A stretch of 64,000 nt of DNA from Strigops habroptila (lineage: Eukaryota > Chordata > Aves > Psittaciformes > Psittacidae), in the NCBI RefSeq assembly GCF_004027225.2, contig NC_044289.2:11680354-11744353 (forward strand), written 5' to 3'. Positions 38,181 to 53,100 of the stretch are shown here, piece after piece. How positions within the stretch are numbered: the stretch's first letter is position 1; each line of letters starts with the position of its first letter. Both the position numbers and the translations under genes were made by a program. Under the pieces are notes generated by a model that saw nothing but the letters and a program-made list of their open reading frames with translations, was not told the origin of the DNA and did not search any database.

Positions 38181-41100
38181 TTAACTCAGGTCATCACTTG
38201 TGCCAGATCTGGCTGTTGAGTGCAACAGCTGTGTCTCAGGAGACTGATGGTCCAGAGATATTAGTGCCAAGCTAAGGTTCAGAGACTGACCCAGCTTCTG
38301 AGTCTCTGCCTCCAGAACCGCAGCTTTGGGCTCCCTGAGCACCGCTGCTAAGGAGTAAGATAGCTCTTGGTGAAGGTCCGACAGTTCCTGGCTGGTCTTT
38401 GAACAACACTCAATATAGTCCTGCTTGTATTTTCGTTCTTGTGCCAGCTGTGTCTGCAGAAGGGACACCTGAAAGAGGCAAAAGGCTGAGCTCAGACAAG
38501 CCCACGCTGTCTGGACCATCGATAGCTGCATAGTACCGGCTGTTGGAAAGATGCACCCTCTAATTCCAGCCCTGACACTTTGTCCTTGTGGAATGGGAAG
38601 TAACCGGTTCCCAGAGTCACTCTGCACTGAACTGAGATTATCAACAATTCCAAGTTTCTGGCATTCCATTCACATGTATGACACCGAGAAATTACATGTG
38701 TATTAAAGAGGAAGGTTCCTATGGGATTTAGTAACCCAGCTCTCTTTTTTCAACAGACAGATTTGGGCTACTGACACTTCAGTGCCACAAGCTTCTTCCT
38801 CAGTGGGAGTGCTACTGCTTACGCAAGGTACTGAAGAACTGTGCTGTTATGAACAAGTTTGAAACAAGGCTGTGTTATGAACAAGCTTAAAAACCTGACA
38901 GCTAACACACAAAAAGGGAGCAAACTCTCATTTTTCCTAACTAAAGCATTTCACAAATGAGCAGAGCATAATGTGATGAACAAAGCCCAGGAGGAAAATG
39001 ATCCTCAAAGGACTGCCGAGACCTTGAAACTCCTCAAACTCAATTCTTTCCTGGCAACACGGGGTTGTGCCTGCTGGGCCTTTTAGTGGGAGAGACCCAT
39101 TGCTCTCATGTGCTGTTGGGTTGGCAGTGCAGTGCCAGCAGCTCTGGCATGTTGCCCTCGGACTGCTCGGGAGTGGAGGAGATGCACACAGAAAGTAAGA
39201 CATCACAGGGATGTCTTACAACAAACAACATGCATAGGTTAGGGAACACCTCCACTGAAGGGAGGGACAGATCTGAGCTTCTCTCTGAAATAGTAAGGGC
39301 ACCTTTGGGAAACTGGGCTTGAAAAACCCTCCCATGCTCAGGTAACCCAGAGTATGAGTGGGAGAAGTGGCCATCTGCTGCAAAGAGCACCTCCCAGGAA
39401 GGTGGAGATAAAGTTCCAGTTCTGCTGTTTACCAGCTCTAGAGGAGTGCTCTAAGTAGCCAGCTGAGGACTATTTTTGGAGCAGAGCACCTCACTTTTCC
39501 TGCTGACCTGCTGAAGTAGGTCCACAGTGCAGGCAGGCACAACAGTCACAAGGGGAAGGAGCTTCAGATCGTTTTCTGCAGCAACAGAACTTCAGACACT
39601 GAGGCTTCCTGGTGCAGAGGAATATATCTTTATCTCATTAAAATATACCTTGGTGGCTACAGCAGTGTTCTTGGCTCACTCACCAGAGCTAAGCATCACA
39701 CACTTTACTCACACAAGTCTTACATACATTTTGCTCTGACCACCTGCGAAGGTTCACCTCCTCGGGGACACCAGGGTGTAACAGCCCCAGAAAAGTACAT
39801 GGAGGAGAAGTCTGGCGGCTGCTGCTACTGCCAGTACCGCTGTCAAAGGATGCAATAGGGTTCAGTAGCTGGAATGTACATTCTTACACAGATAAAATGT
39901 CCCTACAATGCTAAGGTTTCTGACTCTGTCCAATATTGGGATAGTGATTAGCACAGAATAGCATTACGAGACTAACAACTGCCAGAAGGCTATAAGCTCT
40001 GGCACTGCCTCAGTTCCCTGGAGCTCTGATAGGATGCGAGTTCCACTGTTAATTGAGCCAAGGGAAAACAGGAAGAGTCAACAACATGAATAAGACTCAA
40101 TGGGAACATCGTAGAATGGCTATGGTTGGAAGGGACCTTAAAGATCATCCAGTTCCAATCCCCTGCCACGGGCAGGGACACCTTCCACTGGAGCAGGTTG
40201 CTCCAAGCCCCTGTGTCCAACCTGGCCTTGAACACTGCCAGGGATGGGGCAGCCACAGCTTCTCTGGGCACCCTGTGCCAGTGCCTCAGCACCCTCACAG
40301 GAAGACCTTCCTAATATCTAACCTAAATCTCCCCTCTGTCAGCTTAAAGCCATTCCCCCTTGCCCTATCCCTACACGCCCTTGTAAAAGGTCCCTCTCCA
40401 GATTTCTTGCAGGCCCCCTTTAGGTATTGGAAGACTGTTATAAAGTCTCTCCAGAGCCTTCTTTTCCCCAGGCTGAACAAGCCAAACTCTTTCACCCTGT
40501 CTTCATAGGAGAGATGCTCCAGCCCTCGGAGCATCTTTGTGACCCTCCTCTACACCCTTGGAACATTCTCTATTTTCTGTCAAGTTCCAGTCTTATGCAT
40601 TTCCTTCCATCCCTCTCCCATCCTGCCTGACCTTTAGGCAAGTCAGAGACTAGACCTAGGTGACTGATGCTGTCTGGCCATGGCCAGCAGATGTGTCTGA
40701 CTGGGTATTTCCACTGCCTGGTGTAATCACTTCCTGACAGCCAAACAAAACTCGGGCTGTAGCATCGTGCAAAGTTGTGCCCATCAGTACAGCCACAGCA
40801 GCTTTTGATGAAAGCTTTCCTGCTCCTCACCTGGTTCTGCAACTCAGTTAATCGTCGACTGCAGTGTGCATGAGACTCCTCCTGTGAAGAAAACACAAGG
40901 ATTTCTTTTCAGTCTCCAGTTTGACCAGGGCCATTGTCTATATTCAACTTCTACTAGGTCTGCCTCTGGGATTTGCGATCATTCCCTCATATGGCCAGAG
41001 CCTCTTCCCACTAAGTGAGACCCTGTTCTCACCTGTTTTGAAGCAGGCATCTTGTGCTGGTCAGATGGCAGAGACCCATCACGGTAAAACCTCTTCAGCT

Positions 41101-44100
41101 TCCTCCGTTCACACTCCACCTGCACGTTGGATAGGAGAAAGGGTTACAGAAACCTGCCACCAAACAAGGAGCAAAAGGACCTCCAGATATCATGGCAAGG
41201 AGATTTCTGCTCAGAGACTGTTAATTGCACCAGGGAAAGCTGGGACAGAAAGCTACTTGAAGTAGACTATGGAAGAGAAAGAGCAAGAGGAAATAATTCT
41301 TGTGACACAAGAGAGTGTAGGGGAATACTGGGCAAGAAGGGTGGCACCAGAGCAAATGTGCATTTGTGAAGGCAATTTGGTGCCAGAAGAGAGAAAATAC
41401 AAAAGTTTGTGTCCATAGGGAGAAGTGGGAGAGGGAAGGAAACAAGCAGGGGACTCCAGAGTGCTGTCTGTGGAATGTGTTATGTTCCAGCGGACCGTGA
41501 GGCTTAGCATAGGCAGAGAAAGCCCGTTTTACCTGCTCAAGGGTCTTCTTGAGCTCTGCATTGAGTTGCTTCAGCTCAGTCTTCTCAACTTCCAGCCTTG
41601 CAACTTCTTGCTGCAGACGTTCCAGCCGCTGTGACAGGAGCCTCTTCTCCGAGAGCCATGATTGCTGCTCTCCTTCTGCAACAGCCTGAGGGGTATTCAG
41701 AGGAGATTATGTGAGCTGGTGCCACATGAAGGTTACATGGTTGTTAGAATCAGCAAGTTGGGGAGAGTGACAGGACTCAGGACTGGAGAGTGCTAAGTCT
41801 CTTCTTCTCCTGGTCTACAGGCCAAAACAACACACACTCTTCCCAGGGGCCCTCCTCCAGATCACCTTGGTGAAATGGAGTTGTTTGCTCTGCTGATATA
41901 TATATATATAGTGCTATAAATAGTCTTGATATCAGCACTATAATGATCTATATGGATGCAACTGAAATCTCCCATGGTTTTCATGTTTCCTGCCCTTGTC
42001 ACTTCTCTGCTTCAACAGAGAAGAAATTCACTTCTCCATCAATAGATCCCAATACCTGTCGCCATCCTGATCAGGCTTGGAGTAATATTTATCACGTAAT
42101 GTATAACGCATTTTATTAGTAGCATTTTTTATATGTTTGTATACTAACATAATGCTAAAAGTATTGGCAGTCCCAGGCAAGTTTGCAGCACAGGCCGTTG
42201 CAGCAGTTCCACTGGCAGTACCTGGGTCAGATCACCATGGAGAAATCCACACAGATTTGCCTTTCTGCATTTTGGACTGTGGCACAAGTACACCCTGAAT
42301 GTGCAATAAAGCCTTTAACCTGACCTGGCAATGGTACGAATTCCATTGTTTTTAATACACTGGAAAACCCGTACCTCAGACATCCACATCTCTGAAAGCA
42401 TCCTCTAAGACCATCAACGTAGCTGCTGCTCAGCCATCAGTATTAAATTCTAATTTTAGCACATCAGTCTGGCCAACTGAGCCCTTCCCTTTCCATGCCA
42501 AATCCTAACCACGACATGCTGGCTAAGCTTGCTGAATAGAAGAGAACCAAATACCCATCCCCAACTTTTGCACCTGAGTTAATTTTAACAGCAAGCTCCC
42601 TTTTTGGCCAAGCAGGTTGTATGTTCATAGGGAGATATATTCCCATATCTTTAAGGGAAATATCATTGGAATCCTTTACAGGTGTTTCAGTTGACTGATG
42701 AACAATCACAGTGCCTACCTGGTGATGAAACCGGTCTGTGTCCCTCTCTGAAACCGCGCTCCGCAGGATGGCAATTTCTTCCCTCAAAGTCCCATTGGCC
42801 GTTTCACACTTCCTAAGGGCAAGAGTCAGGGCTTGTGCCTTCTCCTTCCATTCAATTTCTCCACTTTCAGTCTGCTTCAAAATAGCAATCACACGCTCCA
42901 ATTCTTTCCCCTTTGCCTTTCTTTCATCTTCCAGTTGTTGGGTTAGCTCCTTCTGCCTTTGCAAGGAATGGTCTCTCTCCTGGAGCACTCTCTTCTTCTC
43001 TGCTTCCACTTCCTCCCATTTTTGGAGTTTTTGGATTAGTTTCTTTAGAGTGTCCCCTTCATCTTTCCATTGCAAAACTGATGTGAATTGCTTTAGGAGT
43101 TCATTCTGCCTCTGAAGCTCTTGTTCTTTTCCTGTCAGAGTCTTCTCTAAATTCCTGACTCTGTCTTGCTGGTACTTTATCTCTTCATTCCTCTTTGTCA
43201 GAGCCTGCTGAACATGCTGGAGATCTTCCTGAAGAGCTCTTACTTCCTTTTCTAACTCCTTTTGCTCACTTTGAGCCTTGATCTCTCGTTCCCTCTCAGA
43301 CAAGGCTTCTTCCAGGACCTTCTCTTGCTCTCGGTGATGTCTAACGACTTCGTTGCTCTCAGTTAGCCTAAGCTGGAGATTCTGCAAGGTCTTTAATTCC
43401 TCTTCTTGGTGCTGGAGTTTTTGCTTCAGAGCTTCATTGTCTTCATCTCTCTTCCTCACCACTTCCTCAAGAAGATTCACTTGCTTCTGGCATGATGTTA
43501 GTGCTACTTTCATGCTTTCACCCTGAAGCTGTAACATGTTCATTTGCTCTGTCTGTTTGAGGAACTCTGAATGCTTCTCCTTCAACATCCTGCTCATTTC
43601 TTCTAGATCCTGCTCTAGGCTCTTGGCCTGCTTGCCTTCTAACTCCTTCTGCTCTTGAAGGTCCTGCACGTGCTCTTGCAAAGACACTATCTCTTGATCT
43701 TTAGCTTCTAGAGAAGATTCAGCATGTTCTAGTTTTTGCAGTATGGCTTTACTCTGCATCGCTGCCTCCTCCTTTTGCTGCTGAAGCTTACAGACAGCCT
43801 CCTCCAGAACCCCTATCCTCTTTTCTCTTTCTTTCAGAGTCAGTTCTGTAGCTTGAAGATTTGTTTGCTCAGCTTCACGCTTTGCCTCCTTTTCCCTGCA
43901 TGCCTCGCATTGCTTCCTGAGGGATAAAATTTCTTGTTCCTTTTCTTTTAGTATCACTTCAAGATCTTGCAGAATTTTCTTCTGCTGTTCAGAGTCTTTT
44001 TCTTGTTTTTGGAAGGTCTCAATCACTTCCTTCTGAGATTCAATCATGAAATCCTTATCTTTCAGCATTGCCTTAGTGTATTCTAAGTCTCTGTGTAAGA

Positions 44101-47100
44101 CATTCATCTCTTCTTCTGTTTTTTCCTCATAGCTCCTTGTCTGTTGCTTTTGGATGTCTATGAGTCTGTCGTTTTCTTTTAAGGTTTCTAAGGTCTGCTC
44201 CAGTCGGTCACGGAGAGTCCTCAACTGCACTTCCATGATTTCTTCAGCTTCCTGGATTTGCTTTTGTTGTGACTCAAGCTCTTGATCTTTTTTAGATAAA
44301 GAAAGTGTCATCTTTTCAACTTTACCATGAAGCTCTTGAAGTTGCCCCTCTTGCTGTTCCTTGTGCTGCTGCAAGAGTCTTAACTGATCCCTTTGAGAAT
44401 CACACTCACTCTCTCTGTCCTGAAGATCTGCCCTCAGGTGTTCAAGGCTTGCCTGCAGAGATTTCACCTGTTCTCTGTGCATTTCCAGTTCTTGGATTTG
44501 CTGAGTCAGAGACACAAGCTCTGAGTTTTTCTCCTTCAAGTTTCCTTTCATATGATCAAGATCCATGAGCAGATTTCTCACTTGTGATGCACCGTGTTGT
44601 TCTAGCATCTTTATTTTCCCTTCCTGGAATTTGTTCTCCTGGTCCCTCTCCTCCAGCTCTTTGCTCACCTTGCTGACAGCAGCCCTCTGCAATTCTAACT
44701 GCTTCTGCAGCTCCTGTATCTCTTCTTGCTGGGACCTGATCTCCAACTCCCTCTCCTCCAGCTCCTTTCTCACCTCAGTCCTCTGCATTTCTCGCTGCTT
44801 CTCCAGCTCCTGTATCTGCTCTTGCTGGGACCTGATCTCCAAGTCCCTCTCCTCCAGCTCCTTGCTCACCTTTCTCACCTCAGTCCTCTGCATTTCTCGC
44901 TGCTTCTCCAGCTCCCATATCTGCTCTTGCTGGGATGTGATCTCCCGGTCTCTCTGCTCTAGTTCTTTGCTCATCTTGCTGACAGCCATCCTTTGTTTTT
45001 CTTGCTGCTTCTCCAGCTCCTGTATATGTTCTTGCTGGGATGCCACCTTCTGTTTTTTCTCTGTTATGTCCTTAATAAACTGATCGAGAGTAGCTTTATG
45101 CATTTCTTCCTGGTTTTCCAGCATTCTCATCTGTTCCTGGTATAACTTCATTTCTCCCTCCCTCTCTGACAGGACGGCACACGTATGAGCGAGAGTCTCC
45201 TGCAAAGTTTTTACCTCTGATGCCTCTTTCTGGAGCATCTGGATTTTCTCCCGCTGGGTTTCTGCTTCCTCATTTTTAATTTTTAAGATAGACAATGTGG
45301 TTTGAAGCTCTTGTTCGAGGCAGTGATTCATATCTGCTGCTGTGTTTGCTCGAGTTTCAGAGGCTGTTGCTGACTCCTGAAGAAGTTTTATCTCATCTGC
45401 TAGTTTCTCTTTAGCTGCTTGCAGTCTGTCCCGTTCGTGCTGCAAAACAAGGAGAAAAAGGTTCAATGATTCCATTTATACGTGTTTGCTTTTCATATTG
45501 GGTTTGACTCCCACTCCAGTGGCAGTCAAGGGCTGCCTGCTCTCTCCCTGCCTCTTGAGATGCTGTAGACCTTTCCTGTGCCACCCTTTACATTGCATCT
45601 TTCCCAGCTGACTCAGCCAGTTCTATCTTCCTTTTTGCCCTTCCCTGAACCTAGCTCCAGTGTGTTCTTTTGGGGAGGAGCTGTCAGAACTGCAGCCAGG
45701 ATTTAAAGTCCAGACTAACCATGATTTAGGCAGTGGCTCGATGATGCCACTCTATTAGGAAGGAAAAAGAGAACACTTCATTTACCTTTTTATTGTTTGT
45801 TTGAACCTCTACTGTGCAGAATTGTCATGGTTCCATCCTCTAGAACCTCACTGTCCTCTCTTGAAGGAGTAATGGTCAGATCACAGTCTGTATTGTGTGT
45901 TTGAAATCAGGTCTAGTTTTCCCCTTGCAGACATACATATTTAGCTGGATCAGCACTTTGGTTTCTCAAATCTGTCTTTCTCCCCACTGTCTGCTCTCAG
46001 ATGGGTAACACTGAACAGTTTTCTCTATTAGCAGACTTTGTCTTCTCACCTTTTTCCAGATCAATATTTGGAAATCTAAATATGGATTTTGACATAAATA
46101 CTTGGACAAACCATGAACTGTAAATAGAGACAAGTTTGAAAATTACTTTCACTAAAGCTTCAAGGCAAAAATCTTCAGAATTGAGGAAAATAAGCACCCT
46201 GAATCATAACTGGGTTTTATGTGATTGCGGCTTCTTTTCCTACTTATTCAGAGGAATGCAATTGGAAAAATTAAACTGAAAAACTTGCTCCTTAGAATTA
46301 TTGACAGAAGGCCAAAGAAATGTAAGAAATGGCCCTTTACAGCATCTGCCAGCCTCACCAGGACATCCTTTCTTTGCTTCTCAGCGCTCTCAAGTTTCCT
46401 TTCCAAAGATGCCACCTCTTGACGCAGAGTCATAGCCTCCTCCTTTAAAGCAGCAGCCTCTTCCTGCAGGACAGCTTGTAGAGAGTTCTTCTTGTGTTCT
46501 GCCATCTGTGTCTCTGCAAGCAGTAAAGGTGAAGGTGAAAGGGAAAGCAAGACCAAAGGACAGAGAAAATGTGATTTTCTTATCTGTCTGCCTGTGTTTT
46601 CCAGGCCCTAAACCCACAAGGACTGCCAAAACAGACATAAATTAAGGAAAATTCAGGCAGAGAAAAGAAGAATTAAAGTGGCAAGGTTCAGGAGAATGTG
46701 AAAACATGTTTGCTCTTCTGCTTGTTGAAAGGCCAGGGCTAAGAGCATGGCAGCACATCACCCACAGCGTCAGATGCAGGTAGAATTGACATCAATGAAA
46801 CAAGGACAGAGACAGTAGATGAGAGTCAGATCTAGTGTCCTAAATGAAAAGGAAGAAGCGGCAAAAGTGAAGACTATGACACAGTTAATTGACTGGGAAG
46901 ACTTGAGAGATGTTATAGAGAAGGACAGACATCGATGTTGTACTTGAAGATGCACTTTGGTATTTGTCCAAAAGAACGCTAAGGGATTCTAGTCATACTC
47001 AGTGATACCAGGACAACACCAAGGCAAGAACAATTGAGTATCACACCAGCACTGAGACCTGAAGCAAGGACTACACATAGACAGGAACTAAAACTAAACT

Positions 47101-50100
47101 AATAGACAGGAACTAAAGATGGAAAGAACTAAGTGGGACAAGCAGGATCCATCCAGTGACAGAATTTAAAGTCTACAAGCTGTTATCATATGTAGTAAAA
47201 ACTATAGATGTTCCAGAAAAAGTGATGATCTAAGGCTTTGAAAACTGCCCTGTAAAGTTTGAAAAATGATGGGTAGTTCCATCTCAGAGAGGGAACAGGA
47301 AGAAATGCTGATCAGGTAAAGGTACTACATGAGTAAGTGACAACCTGCGGGGGAGGCACTGAGCAATGCCCACATTTCCCTGTTCCTGTAGTATGAGACA
47401 AGGAAAACAAGATAATGAGATGAAAAAGCAAATATGATGGAAACAGTGGGAAAACAAGGACAGAGAAAGGAGCAGTGATACCTGTCCATACGTGATACAG
47501 AAAGGCCAATAGCCTGGAGATTAGAGGAAGAAGTGATAGCTACACATGAAAACAGTTTATAGATAAACACAATGTAAACATGGTACCAAAGGCCTAAGAA
47601 AGAAGTGGCCAGGGAAGTAAAAACCTATGTTTGCTATGGCAGTGAGCTCAGACACAAGATCAGTATCAGCAAGAGAACGGCTAAGAAGGATGGAGGAGCA
47701 CTAGGTACCAGAGAACTAGGAAAAGCAGCAGAAGGCAGGATGCAGGAACATAGGAGCTCAACACTGAACTAACGCTCTGTGAATCTGCCATCTAAGAGGA
47801 AAACAAAGTCAAGACAGAAAAGGCTTTTGGTAGGTTGGTGCTTTTAAAGAGCATATAGAGAAGGATGCTGTGAGGCATCAAGCTGCACCTTCTTAGCAGT
47901 GACATGGGACCTGAAAGGCACCATGTCTGCACCTTATCACCAGCACCATACTGGATCTTTCTCCATGAAAAGCCTTCACGTGGTTCTATAGGTGGTTCTA
48001 TAGGTGAGTTTCATACTCGTTGTTCTCCTCCTCTTCCCACACCCAGGCACTGCGTGTTTCCCCTGCCTGGTATCAGAGATCCCTGCTGGTGAGACAGTTT
48101 CAGTGGGTTGGAAAGGAGGAGCTGTACCTTCCTGGCTTTGAGCCAACTGTTTCTGCAGCTCTTGATTGTGGGCACTGAAATGGTCCCTCTCAGCTTGCCT
48201 CTCGCTCAGCTCCAGCTCAAAGTCCTGGATCTTCTTCCTTGAATCATTCTGGAAGGGGTAAGAAGAGAAGCATCACCTCACAGAGCAACTGCTGGCAGGA
48301 GACAAAGATGTGCAAACACTAAGGTAGAAATAGCCACGGCAGAGGGGACAATTGGACAGTAAGTGTGATCATGATTCTCCTTTCTCCCTACGGCAGCAAG
48401 CCAACTTGACCTACAAGAATTTACACCCATTCTGGCTTTGGCAATCTGCTTGTCAGTTCAGTCCAGCAGAGTTACAGGATTTCTGGATGCAAGAGACATA
48501 CATTACCAGATCAAGCTGAGTCTGCTTCAGGTGCTGACGCAGGTCTTGTAGGGCTGCTGCCACTCTGTCCACTGTGAGCTCTGCAGGGAGGTCCCTGGCC
48601 TGAGAAACAGCCAGATCCCAGACATGACCCTGTTCTGAAGAGAGAAGCCATTCTGTTTCAAGATTTAACTGAAGGGTCTCCAACACACGAGGCCTCTTTA
48701 TCCACTGGAGAAGGTGGCAGTGCCTTTAAGACTTCCCAAGGCTTGAGTCAGCCTAAACTGAAAGGATGATTCTGTCATAGCAGGATTGCAAAGAACCACC
48801 CTTCCCTCCATCTGCTCTCCTCTTTGTGCCCCATAGACTTGTTAACCCAGCCTCCCACACTCGCCTGAACTCCAAGTGACCAAGTCTCTGCTGTCACAGA
48901 TCATGCGGTGCAGAACCAAGTGCAGTTTGTCCAGCTGGGACTGGGCTTCACAGTGGGCACTGTTAGCCTGCTGACACTCCGTGGCCAATGCCTTTGCTCT
49001 GTTCTCTGTGCTACAAAGCCTCAGTTGCAGTTCAGACATCTCAGCCTCCAGCACGTGCAGAGAGTCCCTCAAGCACCGCTCGCCTGCTCGGGACTCCTCC
49101 AGATCCTGCAGCAGTTGCTTCTCCCGAGCTGCCAGGCCAGCCTCCTTCTCCAGCACCACTTCCTGCAGTGACTGTATCTGTAACACAGATGCACAGAGCC
49201 TCAGGGACGGGGCTGCTGCTGAGGCAGCAGAGCGGGAAGGAGAAGGAATGAAGGAGAAATTACTTCAAGCAAAAAACACATTGGAAACAGAAAGCTCAAA
49301 GCCAAGGATTCACACGGAGCAAAATCAGCTAGAAACAGGTATCTAGAAGCTAAGGGGCCAGAAATAAGTTTCCCCCATCCCCAAATGAATAGCCAAACTG
49401 TCTGGCTTTCATGCTTTCCAACCTCAGAAATGAAGCTCTCTCATGTGTGGAGGTGGGTTTGTGGGGAAAGGGAGTTGGTTAGAGGGTGAGGTGGCAAATC
49501 AAGCATCCCTGCATGGAGGGTGGGGCTTCCAGGGATGCTTGGAAATAGAAGTAAAGGGGAGACAATCAGCATCCTTTATGGTGCATCTCCAAAAGGCCAG
49601 ATGATCTGAGAAGCTCCAAAGGAGTCTTCCATTCTCCTCAGAGAGTTAATGCCATAAACCATGAGAAAACAGAGGAAAACACAGGCAGATCGTAGCAGAT
49701 CCAGCGTTGACCTCGAAGTCTCTGGGCAGAATACAGGAGTGTATGTTGTTGGGAGGGAAAACAAGCCAGGGCCTACAAGCTGAAGGTGGTATTCTATGTC
49801 CCTGGAGAAAATAATACTAATGCCCAGGTCACCTGGTTGTTGAGCTCTTTTATTTCTCTTCTGTGGTCTGAATGGAGCTGCTGGGCCTGGTGAATAGCAG
49901 AAAGAAGCTGAGACACCTCGTTATGCTGGGCAAAGTTCTTTTCTTCCAGGGTTTTAAGGCTCAGCTCCTTCTCTTCCAGAGACAGTGTCAGCCTGAAAGA
50001 GAGAGCATGCAACTCATTACTACATAGTATAACATTTAATAAACTCTTCGGACTTCCACCACCAAGTGGAAAATTGCTTTGTCTGAGGTTTGTCTACACA

Positions 50101-53100
50101 ACTAGGCTGCTTGTTCAGTCCTAAGCCACGCTGGCAGCCACACACAAGCATGCACCCACTCCACCTTTTTCCACAGAAGAAAGGTGAATTACTGGCTAGC
50201 TTTTGTGAGATGAGAACGTGAATATAAACACAACAAAGTCTTGAAATGAAGACATTAGGGAAGAGGAAAGTTTTTCTTTTGATTAATGAGACTCCAAATG
50301 TCAATAATGAAGAGACATTTTCTTCCCCTAGCTTGTATGTCCTGGTAGGAACAGCAGCAACTGACAGCAAAGTGATCTTTGGGGAGTTTCATAAGATGTG
50401 CCAGCACCCAGATTACTTTCAGCTCTTTCAGCTGGAGAAATGAAGGCCAGTACTAGAAGTGGAATGGAGGCTTGGAGGAAATACTTAGATCCTTATATAA
50501 AAGATGAAGGAAGCAGGAGTGCATTTTCTCTGTCTTCTTCAGTGAAGATACGTGTTGAAGACTGGCAGCACTTCACCAGGTGAAGTAGCCTACCTAGCCT
50601 GTCTCTTGTGTCTTACATTCTGCAGACAGTGAGTAACATCTGTAACTGCTGAGGCTGGCAGGGACCCTGCCTGAGCCCCTCCAGACACCTCTTGGGATTT
50701 TCCGAGGAGCAAGGAAACACATCCAGTAAGAAGCACCCTTGTTTCTTGGGTGCCTCAAAGGGGAATCCAGCTCAGTTCAAAATCATGGTTTTAAGATGGC
50801 TTCTGCCAACCAAAGGTGTCAGGGTGGAAGACTGATACAGATTCCTAATATTTAAAGTTTAATGGACCTGAGGTGGAGCTGATGGATCTATCTAGCTCAT
50901 TATACTGCAGCTTTTCTTGCCTCCTTTGGTGTGTTTCAGGTGTGAAACCCCTGAAAGTTCCAGTTACAGTATTAACATGCTGATTTAACAGAATAACACC
51001 TTTTAAGGAAAGGACTACTCCAAAAGCCATTGTCTTCAGAAAAACTGACATTGAAGGATTAAAAGAAAATGAAACACATCAAGAGAATGAGACATCTACA
51101 TGGATAGTTCAGAACTCTGCTTTTTCAGAAATGCTGCCACAGCCACTTTTATATGCAAAGATCTGAAAAGAGGGAATCCATTAAACAGACTGGAGAGTCT
51201 CAAGGCTTTCATTTACCTGGCTTTTTCGCTCTCTAAGACCTTCAGCAAAGCCTGAAATTCTGTGTTGTGATGCTCTACTTCTTCCCATCGACTCCTTTCC
51301 CCCTCCAAGGACTGCAGATACACTTGCAGCTCCTTGTTCTGATGTTCTACCTCCTCCCATTGACTCCTCTTCTCCTCCAGGATCTTCTGGAGGTGCGCAA
51401 CCTCCATCACCTTCTGTCTTGACAGTTCTTGTGCCTCACTCAGATCTTGTTGAGCTTTGCGGCCAATCTCTTGCTGGGAGTCCTCCGAGGCTGCTAGCTG
51501 AGATGTCAACTCTTCCACCTCAAGTAAAACATAACAAAGCAGTCAAAGACTACAGCTTGTCGCAGTCAGCCATATCATACACTGTGAGGAAAAGGAAAGA
51601 ACAACTTTACATTTCACCCTCTCATGAAAATACTAGATCCACAATGGATAGAGCCAACTTGTTGAAAAGTCTGAGTGGGTTACCATGTTCAACTGCAAAA
51701 ACACCTTAAAAAGCAAGGCTAGCAGCAACAGGCCAGCAGAAATCCATTCTGATGATGGATTCATTCTAGCAAACAGGCAAAAGGACTACACCAGGGCAGC
51801 AGCTGAGATTCAGCTGACCAGTAAGTCTCCTTCAGAGCAGTGGAGATGGAGACCACACGATGATGGCAGCACAAGGGATTACTCCATCAGCCTGCTGTCT
51901 TCAATGGAAAGGCAAGAAGGAGACCAACCAGAGACCACCTATTTGATGACTTGAGTAGCTATTGCTGTTTCAGTCACCTGTTTTTGTAGAGCATCCCTCT
52001 GCTGAAGAAGGATATTCACTTCTTCTTTGATGGTTTTGATTTCTTCTTTGTGCTGCTTCTCCACTGCCTTGATCTTACTCTGAGCTTCCTGCAGCTCTGC
52101 TTGCAGCTTTTCTGTGATGTTCTGTAAGCACAAATGGAGAGCAAGTTACAGGGACTGGCCATCAGTTTCAACTTTCTCCTCAGTAAAGGAACCAGTACCC
52201 TGATGCTTTAGTCACAAGACAGGCCATGAACTTAAGTACCAGGAATAAGGGGCCTGTTCCAGATGCTTCAAGCCCAAAGTTAACACCTCTGTCAACCACG
52301 TGAAAGGACAGAAATAATGGAACAAAGTTTCTGTGACAGCAGTTGCCACCAGTGTTAGGAGTCACCAGCAGTCTGGTAAGACCCTACCCCCTTGCTGCAA
52401 CCTTCTTGTTGCACTTGTTCAACCTTGTTGAACTCGTCTTAGGCCCACACTGAATCTGTGGCTGCATTTACTGCCCCACCATAGGCCTGTGGGTCTTCAC
52501 ATGTCTTCAAGTACAAGCCATTGGCTCTGCTGCCTGGCCTAGCAACATGTGGCTTATGACAGATGCCATTTCACACCTTCAGGCTATTATTCATCTAAAG
52601 CCAGCCCACAAAGCTTGCTTGAAGAATTCAGAAGCATACTGGTCCCTACCAGGTCTTGCAGGAGCTTGTTTATTTCCACTTCATGATCAGCTTGACTAAG
52701 TTTGAGAGTATTGTCATACTGCTGTTCTGTCTGCAAGAGCTGTTGTGTCATGTCTTCCCGTTCCTGCCTCATCAGAGATCTCTCTGTTTCCAGCTCCCAT
52801 TGAAGGCACTTCACTTCCCCTGCAAACACAACAAATGGCAAGATCCAGAGTCTACAAAAAAATGGTTCTGACTTTACTGAATTTGAATTTCAGTGCAGGA
52901 GGGATCTCCCTCCAGCTCCTTCACTCCTCAGAAGCACTGCAGAGAGCTATTTTATACCATTTTCTCTGGCCAGGAGGGTCACCAGAAACAAAGCACATGA
53001 GGCTCTCACCTTGTATCACCTCCTTGGCCTGTGTGACTGTGTGTAGCTGGATTTCCAGCTGACTCCTGGAAACTTCCAGCTGAGATAAGTGCTGCTGAGC

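Noticed and set aside
44565-45083. 172-codon + strand frame rich in Ser, Cys and Phe
   Set aside because: It is the antisense shadow of the repetitive CEP250 coiled-coil exon.
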